Program-made: the position numbers and the translations under genes
The notes under the pieces: model-generated
The model's input: the letters and a program-made list of their open reading frames with translations, nothing else
Database searches by the model: none
What the model was told of the DNA's origin: nothing
Virus record (IMG/VR): IMGVR_UViG_3300044675_008121
Span: 1 to 20,618 of that record
DNA: 20,618 bases
Source of the DNA: a virus
Reading direction: 5' to 3' (one strand)
Shown here: piece after piece, positions 11,998 through 18,227 of the stretch
How positions within the stretch are numbered: position 1 is the stretch's first letter
Layout: each line of letters starts with the position of its first letter

Positions 11998-12774
11998 ATG
12001 GAATCCAGCACCTCCCCTCAACTGGGATGGCACCACAACGCAGAACCCGCCACACGGCTCCCTGCGCAACTGATCCATACCGCTGCGCAATTCGCAAGCA
12101 CCGATCCAGACAGGCGGTATATGACTGGGATTCTTGTCAGGCCGGCAGAATGCGGTGTCGGAATCAGGATAGATTCCAGCGATGGTCACAGAGCTTTTCG
12201 CGTGACCTGCCCTGACGAAAGATGGTTTTGCCCGTTTCCAATCCTGCTTAAAGCATCAGCTTTCAAAAAGCGCATCCCAAACGCAGGAACTTTCGATATT
12301 CTAAATGAAGGATGCGCGAGAATCACGGGCGGGAAGAAGCGCGGAAATGACGAAATCATGTCATTAAATGCAATCGTTAATTGGCTTTGGGAAGGAGAAA
12401 GAGACATCGTTTCTTCTACCACTTGCAATCCTGCAAGCCTTTATCCAAACATAGATTATATTTGGCCGTCAAGCTATGGCAGGGATTGCGAAGAGCCGAT
12501 AACGTTTGACGCTCAGCTTTGCGCTGACTTCTTGAAACAGGTTTGCAACTTTTCGCACAGCAAATGTGTCACTATGCAGCGCAACGGCAAAATCAACCCG
12601 TTAATGCTGACGGCGGAAGCAGATGACGGCTATGGCGCTCAAGTTGAGATGAATTTTCTTTTAATGCCCATAGGAAGGCCAGCGCAACAGGTCGAGCGTG
12701 TCACGCCTGCTGATGCTTGCGCCAATTCCATAAAGATGCCAGCAGAACAACGCGAAGCGAAGTTTATTCGCTAG
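11998..12774 (+). CDS. Sliding-clamp-like protein (DNA polymerase III beta fold)
   Basis: 258 residues. Residues 24-70 (AQLIHTAAQFASTDPDRRYM, then GILVRP and IRIDSSDGHRAFRV) match the first-domain pattern of beta clamps, in which a helix is followed by the GxxL strand and the TDGHR turn. The C-terminal part (FDAQLCADFLKQVCNF 170-185, NPLMLTAEADD 200-210, MNFLLMPIGRP 218-228) matches the last clamp domain with its closing LMPIR-like strand. Bacterial DnaN has about 370 residues and three domains; at 258 this one probably has two. Beta clamps hold the polymerase on DNA, and phages use their own version or a decoy for host partners. The gene lies between two 30-bp direct repeats, and its TAG stop falls inside the second. 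Confidence 0.6.
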   Translation: MESSTSPQLGWHHNAEPATRLPAQLIHTAAQFASTDPDRRYMTGILVRPAECGVGIRIDSSDGHRAFRVTCPDERWFCPFPILLKASAFKKRIPNAGTFDILNEGCARITGGKKRGNDEIMSLNAIVNWLWEGERDIVSSTTCNPASLYPNIDYIWPSSYGRDCEEPITFDAQLCADFLKQVCNFSHSKCVTMQRNGKINPLMLTAEADDGYGAQVEMNFLLMPIGRPAQQVERVTPADACANSIKMPAEQREAKFIR

Positions 12775-12797
12775 TTAGGTGCTATGCTTACCTTGTT
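12768..12797 (+). repeat. 30-bp promoter repeat, copy 2
   Basis: Second copy of the block at 11938-11967 (28 of 30 identical, offset 830 bp). It carries TGC-TATGCT 33 bases before ATG 12822 and includes the TAG stop of the clamp-like gene (12772-12774). Confidence 0.8.
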
Positions 12798-12821
12798 CAG
12801 TCAACTCACGCATCCATCCCC

Positions 12822-13232
12822 ATGAACACATCTTGCCCCAGGCTTTGCATCCCCACGGTTGGTGGGGTGGTTCACATTGAGCCAGAGGAAATCGCATTTA
12901 TAGAAACTGTTGGCGAGAAAACAATAGTTGTTACCAAAAATTCAGCGAGAATTACAGTGCTGGCTTCTGCGCTTGACCTGATTGCCCTTATTTGGCAAGG
13001 ACCACCAACTAATCACGCTCACCGTGCGCAACTGTGGAAGGAATGCGCCGAGGCGTGGGATGAAGCACGCAAAGCTGCTCAAGAGCGGGGAGACCGGCCT
13101 AATGTTGTGCTATGCCGAGAATTTCATGCTGCGGCGCTAATGAAACGCGCATCTTTATTGCAAGACCAAGCACAGGGCGGCAGAGATAGCAAAAACAATT
13201 ACGTTTGGCGTGCAAAAATTGCCCCCTGCTGA
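12822..13232 (+). CDS. Hypothetical protein, N-terminal strand-rich domain
   Basis: 136 residues from ATG 12822 (the frame is open upstream inside the clamp gene, but the promoter repeat supports this start). Residues 8-55 (IPTVGGVVHIEPEEIAFIET, then KTIVVTKNSARITVLASALD) alternate strands in a way that faintly recalls LytTR or FlbD-like modules, but the match is too weak to name. Residues 60-135 are helical and charged (LWKECAEAWDEARKAAQERG). The first residues, MNTS, and the bases around the ATG resemble those of the next gene at 13276 (16 of 18 bases alike). Confidence 0.55.
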   Translation: MNTSCPRLCIPTVGGVVHIEPEEIAFIETVGEKTIVVTKNSARITVLASALDLIALIWQGPPTNHAHRAQLWKECAEAWDEARKAAQERGDRPNVVLCREFHAAALMKRASLLQDQAQGGRDSKNNYVWRAKIAPC

Positions 13233-13275
13233 CAATGCACGAAAAGACCTGCCCTTACTCGCCGTGGACATTCCC

Positions 13276-13785
13276 ATGAACACTTCCGATCCTTTCGCAG
13301 CCTGGTCACCTTTCAAGAGCCAGCCACCTCTCCGCCCCAGGGAAAAGCATGACACTGCTAAATTCACCTGGGAGCGTGTCTGCAACGAAGAGCTAGGCGT
13401 TGTTTACTGGCGCTTCACGACCGACAATCACTATCACAGTGTAATTGCCCTGGACTTTGACGACCACGATTTTAGGAAAAACGCAGCTATTCTAGTGCGT
13501 GGAATGAGGCAATTCCACAAAAGATATGTCAAAGCAAAAAAGAGAAGGCAAGCACATGAAAGATTTAAGGACTGCCTTACAAAAGCTTACGAGCATCTTT
13601 TTGTCACCTGCTCTGATTATCGTCACGTTGCTCGCCGACTTACGCCAGCCCAACTAGCCGAGAAAATGATGGACTCACTAGCTGCCGGAAAAGCCATGAT
13701 CGGCGGGCCAAGCGTCAAAGCAGCCTGTAAGCAGCTAGGGATTCCTTGCACTTGCAAAGGCATTAAGGAATACCTAAACCCTTAG
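13276..13785 (+). CDS. Basic hypothetical protein
   Basis: 169 residues from ATG 13276; an in-frame GTG at 13210 is possible, but the sequence around 13276 repeats the start region of the preceding gene. The middle is rich in Lys/Arg/His (MRQFHKRYVKAKKRRQAHER), and the C-terminus (AMIGGPSVKAACKQLGIPCT, then KGIKEYLNP) looks like a short helix-turn-helix: ACKQLGIPCTCKGIKEYL. This fits a DNA-binding protein but is not conclusive. The gene is followed by a good intrinsic terminator at 13826-13854, so the transcript probably ends here. Confidence 0.55.
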   Translation: MNTSDPFAAWSPFKSQPPLRPREKHDTAKFTWERVCNEELGVVYWRFTTDNHYHSVIALDFDDHDFRKNAAILVRGMRQFHKRYVKAKKRRQAHERFKDCLTKAYEHLFVTCSDYRHVARRLTPAQLAEKMMDSLAAGKAMIGGPSVKAACKQLGIPCTCKGIKEYLNP

Positions 13786-13825
13786 CGCTTCGCTTCGCGA
13801 TTGACCGGCAAGGAGGAAATTTTCT

Positions 13826-13854
13826 ACGGCTGGAGGGCAACCTTCAGCCGTTTT
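13826..13854 (+). terminator. Intrinsic terminator after the gene at 13276
   Basis: An 11-pair stem (13826-13836 with 13841-13851, one G-T wobble) capped by a GCAA tetraloop is followed by four T. It lies 40 bases after the stop at 13785. Confidence 0.75.
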
Positions 13855-14298
13855 GCCGCGTTTGGGGGTAAAAGCCTGATTAGGTGGGCTTATGAATTGG
13901 GCGTTTTTCGCATGATTTTGCCTGTATTACTTAAAAGCCTTGCGCCGCAATCGTTTTGGGGGAAAAAATCGTATTCATGGATTGTCATGTTTTGGACTGC
14001 ATTGTCTTAAAAGCCTTGCGCTGGAAGGGAACGGGGGGAAAATCTCTTAAAAAAACACCTTAAAGTGTTTTGAAGGGAAAAAGGGGCAAAAGGGCACAAA
14101 TTCTCAAAATGAGTCGCATGAGACAGCAAAAGGTGCTAAGAGAGTTTTTTTTAAGACTTTTTCTTAACTCTTCTAGCTCTAGCAGGGCTTTTAGGTGCGT
14201 GCAAGAGATTACAGCCCTATCCAGGCCAATAAGGCCAGCCTATCCGCAACCTTTTTCCTTGCCGGTCAGTGTGAGCGTGTGAGTTTTGCGCCTGCGTT

Positions 14299-14304
14299 TA
14301 AGAT
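14299..14304 (+). promoter_or_regulatory. Promoter -10 for the gene at 14326
   Basis: TAAGAT, 21 bases before ATG 14326. The preceding bases (GTT) differ from the usual GC. Confidence 0.35.
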
Positions 14305-14325
14305 GCGACCAACTACATAAGCGCC

Positions 14326-14886
14326 ATGAGCGGGGAAATGACGCCCATTCATCTGTTGCCGGATGCTGAGCGCGTATTGCGAGCGCATGGCGCCTGGCAC
14401 GCGCAATGGGACGCGCAGGAAGTAGAGCCAGATTTGCAAGTGCTAATTCGTTTTGCGTATGACTGCTATTCACGCGCCATGTCACCCGCAGAGGTGACGT
14501 GGAAGATGGAAGACGAGTTTCCGAGCCTGCCGGCCACCCTGCTCAAGAAAGCCAGGCGCGGCGCAGAGCGGGCGTTGCGGGCAGCCGAGACAGTCCCGCC
14601 CGAGCTTCAGAGGGCGATCGTTGCGGCAGCCCGCCAGCGGGCCATTCAGGGCGCCTTGGCCACTGGCGATTGGGGAATGGCGCTGAAAGGCCTTGAGCGA
14701 GCTGGAGAGATCGCTGGGGAGCTGAGGGAGTCTGCCGGCCTGGGAGAGGAAGACCTGATCTTGAGAGTCTCCGTGGAGGACGAGACGGGGTTGGCGCTGC
14801 CCGAGGCTCAGTCTCAGCCAGTCTCAGGCGAGACTGAAGACGGTCTCATGCTTGAGACTGCGGAAGTTGAGGCCGGGCCTAATTGA
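14326..14886 (+). CDS. Possible small terminase subunit
   Basis: 186 residues. Residues 30-95 are helical (PDLQVLIRFAYDCYSRAM, PAEVTWKMEDEFPSLPATLL) and could form a helix-turn-helix. Residues 100-140 (QRAIVAAARQRAIQGALATG, DWGMALKGLERAGEIAGELR) resemble the oligomerising helices of small terminases, where a G-D-W...A-L-x-x-L-E-R motif is common. The tail is acidic and disordered. Small terminases recognise the packaging site on the genome, and a cluster of GTCTC/GAGAC motifs (14766-14913) overlaps the 3' end, as pac sites often do. Against this, the large terminase lies 5 kb away on the other strand. Another DNA-binding protein is an equal possibility. Confidence 0.35.
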   Translation: MSGEMTPIHLLPDAERVLRAHGAWHAQWDAQEVEPDLQVLIRFAYDCYSRAMSPAEVTWKMEDEFPSLPATLLKKARRGAERALRAAETVPPELQRAIVAAARQRAIQGALATGDWGMALKGLERAGEIAGELRESAGLGEEDLILRVSVEDETGLALPEAQSQPVSGETEDGLMLETAEVEAGPN

Positions 14887-14913
14887 GAACGGTTGCGGCG
14901 CAGTGAGTCTCAC
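14766..14913. repeat. Cluster of GTCTC/GAGAC motifs
   Basis: Eight copies of GTCTC or its complement lie within 148 bp, four of them as AGTCTCA or TGAGACT (14810, 14820, 14853, 14906). The last sits in an 11-base palindrome GTGAGTCTCAC (14903-14913). Chance expectation for a 5-mer pair in this length is well under one. Confidence 0.7.
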
Positions 14914-14923
14914 GCAAGACGGC

Positions 14924-15010
14924 CATTCATGCGCTTAAATTTTGGGCATTCATGCGTCAGCGTGCATTCATGCGCTACTGTAGGAGGGCATTCATCGGGA
15001 AGCATTCATG
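14924..15010 (+). repeat. CATTCATG repeat cluster before the gene at 15008
   Basis: CATTCATGCG occurs at 14924, 14947 and 14965, CATTCAT at 14989 and CATTCATG at 15003, the last containing the start codon. GC-TACTGT (14974-14981) is the likely -10, 26 bases before the ATG. The block aligns without gaps to the leaders of the genes at 15411 and 15707. Confidence 0.8.
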
Positions 15011-15349
15011 GCCAAAAACAACCTGTCAACCTTCCCTGAAGGTTCCAAGCTACGAATTGATTATGTCAACGCATCAAAAAACTACTCATACGGCGAGGAA
15101 TGGTCTTCCCTTAAGGATTGCTGGTGCTGCGAAACGCTAGAGAATGGCAGCATTCAAGCCAGAAAGGGCGATTTATTTAGGATGCTAGCCGAGGATCTTG
15201 GCAGATGCGTCGGAAAAGTTTATGTTGACGGCCCGAACGGTTCCGCTGTCCCCATAGGTTGGGTGTTTCAAAAAAGGATGGAATACAGCGATTGTAAGCA
15301 AACCTATCTACAGGAGTCGTGGGCTTCCATAGTCTTGCCTAAAGCGTAG
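15008..15349 (+). CDS. Hypothetical phage protein with repeat-type leader
   Basis: 113 residues. LRIDYVNASKNYSYGEEWSS, then KGDLFRMLAEDLGRCVGKVY and IGWVFQKRMEYSDCKQTYLQESWASI suggest a small alpha/beta protein; the final segment resembles a recurrent but uncharacterised phage protein, by memory only. Four Cys (three in CWCC and RCV) may be structural. It is the first of three neighbouring genes that share the CATTCATG leader and begin MAK, so they are probably controlled together. The ATG lies in the last CATTCATG copy, with GGGAAG just upstream as a weak Shine-Dalgarno site. Confidence 0.6.
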   Translation: MAKNNLSTFPEGSKLRIDYVNASKNYSYGEEWSSLKDCWCCETLENGSIQARKGDLFRMLAEDLGRCVGKVYVDGPNGSAVPIGWVFQKRMEYSDCKQTYLQESWASIVLPKA

Positions 15350-15375
15350 GTTGCCACGCAAGCGCACCATTCACA

Positions 15376-15420
15376 CGCTACAATGTGGAAGCATTCATCA
15401 GGAAGCATTCATGGCAAAGC
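15376..15420 (+). repeat. 45-bp promoter/leader repeat, copy 1
   Basis: Identical over 45 bp to 15672-15716. It includes the -10 CGC-TACAAT (15379-15384), two CATTCAT units, AGGA as Shine-Dalgarno site and the start MAK of the gene at 15411. A further 25-bp stretch upstream (15356-15380) also recurs at about 15643-15667 with one mismatch. Confidence 0.9.
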
Positions 15421-15605
15421 GCACCTACGAAGTCATCCGCAAGGCAACAACGTTTACGCAGTTCGGGCCATCGCCCGATACCGTGCTAAGTCGCCATGCT
15501 TCGTATGAAACCGCCAAAAAGGCATTTGATAGCGCAAGCGGCAATATCAGGCTAGTTGAAGTGACTGGCACGCAACGCCTCGTTATGGATGCTGCGATGT
15601 GCTAA
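15411..15605 (+). CDS. Small hypothetical protein in a repeat-flanked cassette
   Basis: 64 residues from ATG 15411; the frame extends upstream through the leader repeat, but the promoter makes that part untranslated. The sequence (AKRTYEVIRKATTFTQFGPS, SYETAKKAFDSASGNIRLVE) looks like a compact beta-alpha-beta protein. GGAA/AGGA lies 7 bases before the ATG. The gene together with its leader forms a 296-bp unit between two identical 45-bp repeats, so it could be lost or duplicated in one recombination step. No family recognised. Confidence 0.55.
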   Translation: MAKRTYEVIRKATTFTQFGPSPDTVLSRHASYETAKKAFDSASGNIRLVEVTGTQRLVMDAAMC

Positions 15606-15616
15606 GGCTGCGCCTT
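15604..15616 (+). terminator. Short hairpin after the gene at 15411
   Basis: AAGGC-TGC-GCCTT, a 5-pair stem starting at the TAA stop codon and followed by GTGTTG. Too weak for a firm terminator call. Confidence 0.25.
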
Positions 15617-15622
15617 GTGTTG

Positions 15623-15636
15623 CCACATTGTAGCGC
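15623..15636 (-). promoter_or_regulatory. Inverted copy of the TACAAT promoter, pointing left
   Basis: CCACATTGTAGCGC (15623-15636) is the exact inverted repeat of 15671-15684. It carries a leftward TACAAT that would drive antisense transcription into the gene at 15411. This copies the divergent layout seen at 5605-5635, with a longer spacer of 34 bp. Confidence 0.5.
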
Positions 15637-15671
15637 ATTCATACGCAAGCGCACCATTCATACGCTTCATG

Positions 15672-15716
15672 CGCTACAATGTGGAAGCATTCATCAGGAA
15701 GCATTCATGGCAAAGC
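15672..15716 (+). repeat. 45-bp promoter/leader repeat, copy 2
   Basis: Exact copy of 15376-15420, carrying the -10 TACAAT (15675-15680) 26 bases before ATG 15707. Two CATTCATACGC units (about 15637-15667) lie upstream. Confidence 0.9.
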
Positions 15717-16006
15717 AAACTGAAGACTACGAATGGACAGGCAGGTATCTACTCGGCGCTAGGATCGCGTGCGTGATTCGTTTTAGGCCGCCCACAGACC
15801 GCAGGCCCCCGCAGTGGGCAGCAACCTTGCGTAGGGGGGCCAGGCCTGATCAGATTTTTCGCGCTACGGTTCCCTATTCTGACGGTCCGCTAGCCGCTGC
15901 TATAGCGGTGGCGACTAAAGCCGGTTGCTCACATTGGAAGCCTGAGCACGTTCTCAGCACTGGCAAGGGAGATGACGAATACTGCGTAAGCTTCCGCAGC
16001 TCGTAA
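15707..16006 (+). CDS. Small hypothetical protein with repeat-type leader
   Basis: 99 residues from ATG 15707; the longer frame upstream only reads through the repeat. Two strand-rich parts, YEWTGRYLLGARIACVIRF and QIFRATVPYSDGPLAAAIAV, flank an Arg/Pro-rich loop (RPPTDRRPPQW). It is otherwise unlike the genes at 15008 and 15411, although all three share the leader and the MAK start, so the leader and not the protein is what has been copied. No family recognised. Confidence 0.55.
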   Translation: MAKQTEDYEWTGRYLLGARIACVIRFRPPTDRRPPQWAATLRRGARPDQIFRATVPYSDGPLAAAIAVATKAGCSHWKPEHVLSTGKGDDEYCVSFRSS

Positions 16007-16046
16007 GGAATTTTAGGGAACTTGCCCTTTCACCGCCTTTTTCGCT

Positions 16047-16052
16047 TACAAT
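16047..16052 (+). promoter_or_regulatory. Promoter -10 for the gene at 16077
   Basis: TACAAT preceded by CGCT, 24 bases before ATG 16077. Confidence 0.5.
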
Positions 16053-16076
16053 CCAAACGTAAACTCTTTTCTCACC

Positions 16077-16376
16077 ATGGCCAACCTAATTCTCGGCGTA
16101 ACTATCACGACAAAATACTGTGGAGCTACCGATAGTCGCGACTCGCGCATTATGGCAGTTTACAAACGTGACAGGGACGAAACTTTGCGCTGTTATCGCC
16201 CTTATGAAGACGCCATGAGCGCAGAGGAAAATCATCAAGCGACCGCTGAAAAGCTGCTTAGTGAAAAATGGGGGCATAAGCATAATTTGGCGATAATTGC
16301 CAGGGGATCAGATAATGATTATTATCACTGGATTGCCGCAAGCAAAAATTTGTATTCTGTATCTATTAACCCATGA
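16077..16376 (+). CDS. Hypothetical protein
   Basis: 99 residues. The N-terminus (ANLILGVTITTKYCGATDSR) and C-terminus (NLAIIARGSDNDYYHWIAAS) are strand-rich, while the middle is helical and charged (YEDAMSAEENHQATAEKLLS). It has its own TACAAT promoter. Its TGA overlaps the ATG of the next gene, so the two are coupled. A 10-bp palindrome AGTCGCGACT lies inside at 16134-16143 and shares AGTCGCG with the hairpin at 16624-16654. No family recognised. Confidence 0.55.
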   Translation: MANLILGVTITTKYCGATDSRDSRIMAVYKRDRDETLRCYRPYEDAMSAEENHQATAEKLLSEKWGHKHNLAIIARGSDNDYYHWIAASKNLYSVSINP

Positions 16377-16618
16377 AAAAGACAACCGCCTCAGGGCTAA
16401 AAATCACTTTCGCGCCATTTTGGCTTGTTTGGGTTGGCCCGTCAGACGGCGGCCCGGAACGGTTCCCCCACATTTTAGTAAATCCAGTAAATAAAAATAA
16501 CGCCGAACCGCTATCTGAAGCGGAAGCTTTAGACTGTTGGCTACATTCTCGCCTAAATAATTGCACTGCTTCTCCTGAAGCGGAAGAGTATCTAGCGCTG
16601 TTAAGGGACCGCTGTTAA
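16373..16618 (+). CDS. Small hypothetical protein
   Basis: 81 residues starting in an ATGA overlap with the previous gene. The N-terminal half is hydrophobic and Trp/Pro-rich (ITFAPFWLVWVGPSDGGPER), and the C-terminal half is acidic and helical (LSEAEALDCWLHSRLNNCTA, then EAEEYLALLRDRC). Three Cys are spread out. It may be a partner of the 99-residue protein encoded just before it. No family recognised. Confidence 0.5.
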   Translation: MKKTTASGLKITFAPFWLVWVGPSDGGPERFPHILVNPVNKNNAEPLSEAEALDCWLHSRLNNCTASPEAEEYLALLRDRC

Positions 16619-16623
16619 ATTTT

Positions 16624-16654
16624 TGCGCGACTGAGAAGCGTCCTTAGTCGCGCA
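16624..16654. promoter_or_regulatory. Perfect 9-bp hairpin upstream of the promoter at 16671
   Basis: TGCGCGACT (16624-16632) and AGTCGCGCA (16646-16654) are exact inverted repeats around 13 bases. No T tract follows on either strand, so it is more likely an operator or mRNA 3' end structure than a terminator. It ends 16 bases before the -10 TATTAT. Confidence 0.5.
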
Positions 16655-16668
16655 GCGTACTTTGACCT

Positions 16669-16676
16669 GCTATTAT
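16669..16676 (+). promoter_or_regulatory. Promoter -10 for the gene at 16703
   Basis: TGC-TATTAT, 26 bases before ATG 16703. AGGGAG (16691-16697 region) gives this gene one of the clearer Shine-Dalgarno sites. Confidence 0.55.
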
Positions 16677-16702
16677 GGGGGAGTTCTACGCAGGGAGCCA
16701 TC

Positions 16703-17497
16703 ATGCTCAACCGCAAACCCGAAACCCTCAGGACGTGGGATCCCGACCTTTACCGGGATCTGTGGCGCAGCGCAGTAGAAAGAGCAAGGCTAGAGACAGG
16801 CGATAGCGAAAGGGCGGGGCGGGAATACGAGAGCGCTAACGCGCTGTACCCTCTTTATGAGCAGACAAAAAAGCCTGCCTTTTCCCCTGACTACCCTGAG
16901 CCTATTATCCGCGACACTGACCAGTACGACCGGCTGCGTATTTGCACTAATCGTCACATCGAACTTGCGCTAGGAGACCAGAAACCTTTGCCTATCCCTA
17001 CTTATCTGGAAAGCTGTATTTATGACGAAGACAAAAATTGGGAAGACAAAGTTTGCGACTGGCTAAAGGCCAATGATGACGAAAATTACGATTATACTTA
17101 CCACCGTCTTTCACTTTCCGGGGAGAACGATCTTTCCGGCGATACTGAGATTGTCTACTTTGTCAAAGACAATAACAGGGATCAATACTGGCACGGCTGC
17201 TATGTAGTGTGGGGGGCAAATGTTTACGACTTATCAGATTGTAACATTGGAGGCTGCGGGATTCTTGACGTTACTATCGACTGGCGCGTTTACACGCTTA
17301 GCGATGACGACTTGCCGTCAGAATGCCGCACTGACGAGTATTCTCAGGGTTATTCACGCAACCCTACCGGGAGGCTTGCCAAGGACTTGATAGGTGAGCC
17401 TGTTTATCACTGGGGTCACAAGTGTTTCGTGGGAAGACTGACGACTTATCCGCATCCTGTCAAACTATTCCCTGGGGTTTCGTCCTACGGCGCTTAA
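16703..17497 (+). CDS. Large acidic hypothetical protein
   Basis: 264 residues, the largest unassigned gene of the accessory region. It is rich in Asp, Glu and Tyr: YDEDKNWEDKVCDWLKANDD, ENYDYTYHRLSLSGENDL and FVKDNNRDQYWHGCYVVWG. The C-terminal third has strands and turns with Gly/Cys (CNIGGCGILDVTIDWRVY) and ends GRLTTYPHPVKLFPGVSSYGA. The excess of acidic and aromatic residues would suit a protein that mimics DNA or binds a basic partner, but this is speculation from composition alone. It has its own promoter and a good Shine-Dalgarno site, so it is probably well expressed. No family recognised. Confidence 0.6.
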   Translation: MLNRKPETLRTWDPDLYRDLWRSAVERARLETGDSERAGREYESANALYPLYEQTKKPAFSPDYPEPIIRDTDQYDRLRICTNRHIELALGDQKPLPIPTYLESCIYDEDKNWEDKVCDWLKANDDENYDYTYHRLSLSGENDLSGDTEIVYFVKDNNRDQYWHGCYVVWGANVYDLSDCNIGGCGILDVTIDWRVYTLSDDDLPSECRTDEYSQGYSRNPTGRLAKDLIGEPVYHWGHKCFVGRLTTYPHPVKLFPGVSSYGA

Positions 17498-17500
17498 TGC

Positions 17501-17508
17501 GCTAAGAT
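17501..17508 (+). promoter_or_regulatory. Promoter -10 for the gene at 17534
   Basis: GC-TAAGAT, 25 bases before ATG 17534, starting 4 bases after the previous stop. Confidence 0.5.
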
Positions 17509-17533
17509 TCTTTCACTTTTGCACTTTATCGCC

Positions 17534-18145
17534 ATGTCTTCAATGCTTCTCTCGATTAGTCGGTCTCCCATTGTCTCCACCGACACCCTGCGCTCTGATC
17601 ATTTGTGCTCAGCATTGATAGCTGAGGCTAACAGGTTGGGCATTGCTTTGGAGCGTAGCGTGTGGCAGCCTGCCGCTGCTATAGCGGCACATGGGCAGCA
17701 TGGCGGAGCTTGCCTGCAATTGCCCTCTAAATTGCAATATATTGCTGGCGGTGTAGTGAATGGTCTCTTTGAAGCGTTAAATTGGGCGGCGCCTGCAGGA
17801 TGCTCCCTTGGGGCTAGTGAAGGTGACGGAGCTTGTTTCGTGTGGTCTTTAACCATGGAAGCACAAGCGGAAGCGATAAATGGCGATCCCGCTAGTAGGT
17901 GGGAAGCTAAGACTTTAACAATCCCTGAGCACTGGATTAGCGCAATAGCAAACGATGATCCCTCAGGCTTGAGCGAAAAGGAGGAATCAGCCTTTGAGGC
18001 TTTTTGCAGCGAGGAACTAGCAGAGGGATGGAGTCTTTCGGGACACGAAACAGAGGGGTCTTTCATGGCATGTCACGATGCAAGCAGCTATGGCGTGCTG
18101 GCTTGCAATGCGGTTGAAGCGCTTGTTGTACGTCTCAAGGAGTGA
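17534..18145 (+). CDS. Conserved phage hypothetical protein
   Basis: 203 residues from ATG 17534; a TTG at 17519 is in frame, but the promoter spacing favours the ATG. Residues 1-125 are Ala/Gly-rich and probably globular. Residues 133-200 (IPEHWISAIANDDPSGLSEK, EESAFEAFCSEEL, SFMACHDASSYGVLACNAVE) resemble a small domain common in phage proteins, built around a D-x-S-G-L-S-x-x-E core followed by a helix and two strands. I recall it as uncharacterised and cannot confirm it here. No catalytic residues stand out. It is probably a monocistronic unit. Confidence 0.55.
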   Translation: MSSMLLSISRSPIVSTDTLRSDHLCSALIAEANRLGIALERSVWQPAAAIAAHGQHGGACLQLPSKLQYIAGGVVNGLFEALNWAAPAGCSLGASEGDGACFVWSLTMEAQAEAINGDPASRWEAKTLTIPEHWISAIANDDPSGLSEKEESAFEAFCSEELAEGWSLSGHETEGSFMACHDASSYGVLACNAVEALVVRLKE

Positions 18146-18193
18146 CAGATTAACAAGCGTAACGGCGCCCATGGCAAGCACACTATGAGCGCC

Positions 18194-18199
18194 TATAAT
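18194..18199 (+). promoter_or_regulatory. Promoter -10 for the gene at 18228
   Basis: Consensus TATAAT preceded by GCC, 28 bases before ATG 18228. The in-frame ATG at 18198 overlaps this element, so it is not used as the start. Confidence 0.6.
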
Positions 18200-18227
18200 G
18201 AGAAAGCAAATCACCCACTTCTCCATC

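Larger units (their letters stand above)
13786..14325. other. 540-bp intergenic region without a credible gene
   Basis: Apart from the terminator at 13826, it holds a 16-bp direct repeat (13930-13945 and 14006-14021, CTTAAAAGCCTTGCGC), a perfect inverted repeat AAAACAC/GTGTTTT (14052-14058 and 14065-14071), long G runs on the plus strand, and the -10 TAAGAT at 14299-14304. Short open frames at 13801 and 14109 have odd composition and are not credible. Control region, replication origin or untranslated RNA are all possible. Confidence 0.6.

Noticed and set aside
12822-12980. LytTR-like domain in the gene at 12822
   Set aside because: Only a loose strand pattern (IAFIET, TIVVTK) is seen and the key Arg-His region of LytTR is absent, so no family was assigned.
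13801-14010. 69-codon frame with TTG start after the gene at 13276
   Set aside because: It runs through the intrinsic terminator, has an abnormal Trp/Phe content, and lacks a promoter at the usual distance.
14210-14250. Possible tRNA-like fold around AGGGCT...AGCCCT
   Set aside because: No acceptor, anticodon and T-loop arrangement could be assembled; no GTTCRA-type T-loop was found in a suitable place in the window.
14070-14282. 70-codon plus-strand frame in the intergenic region
   Set aside because: Lys/Arg- and Ser-rich low-complexity sequence from an A-rich stretch, TTG start, no domain-like pattern.
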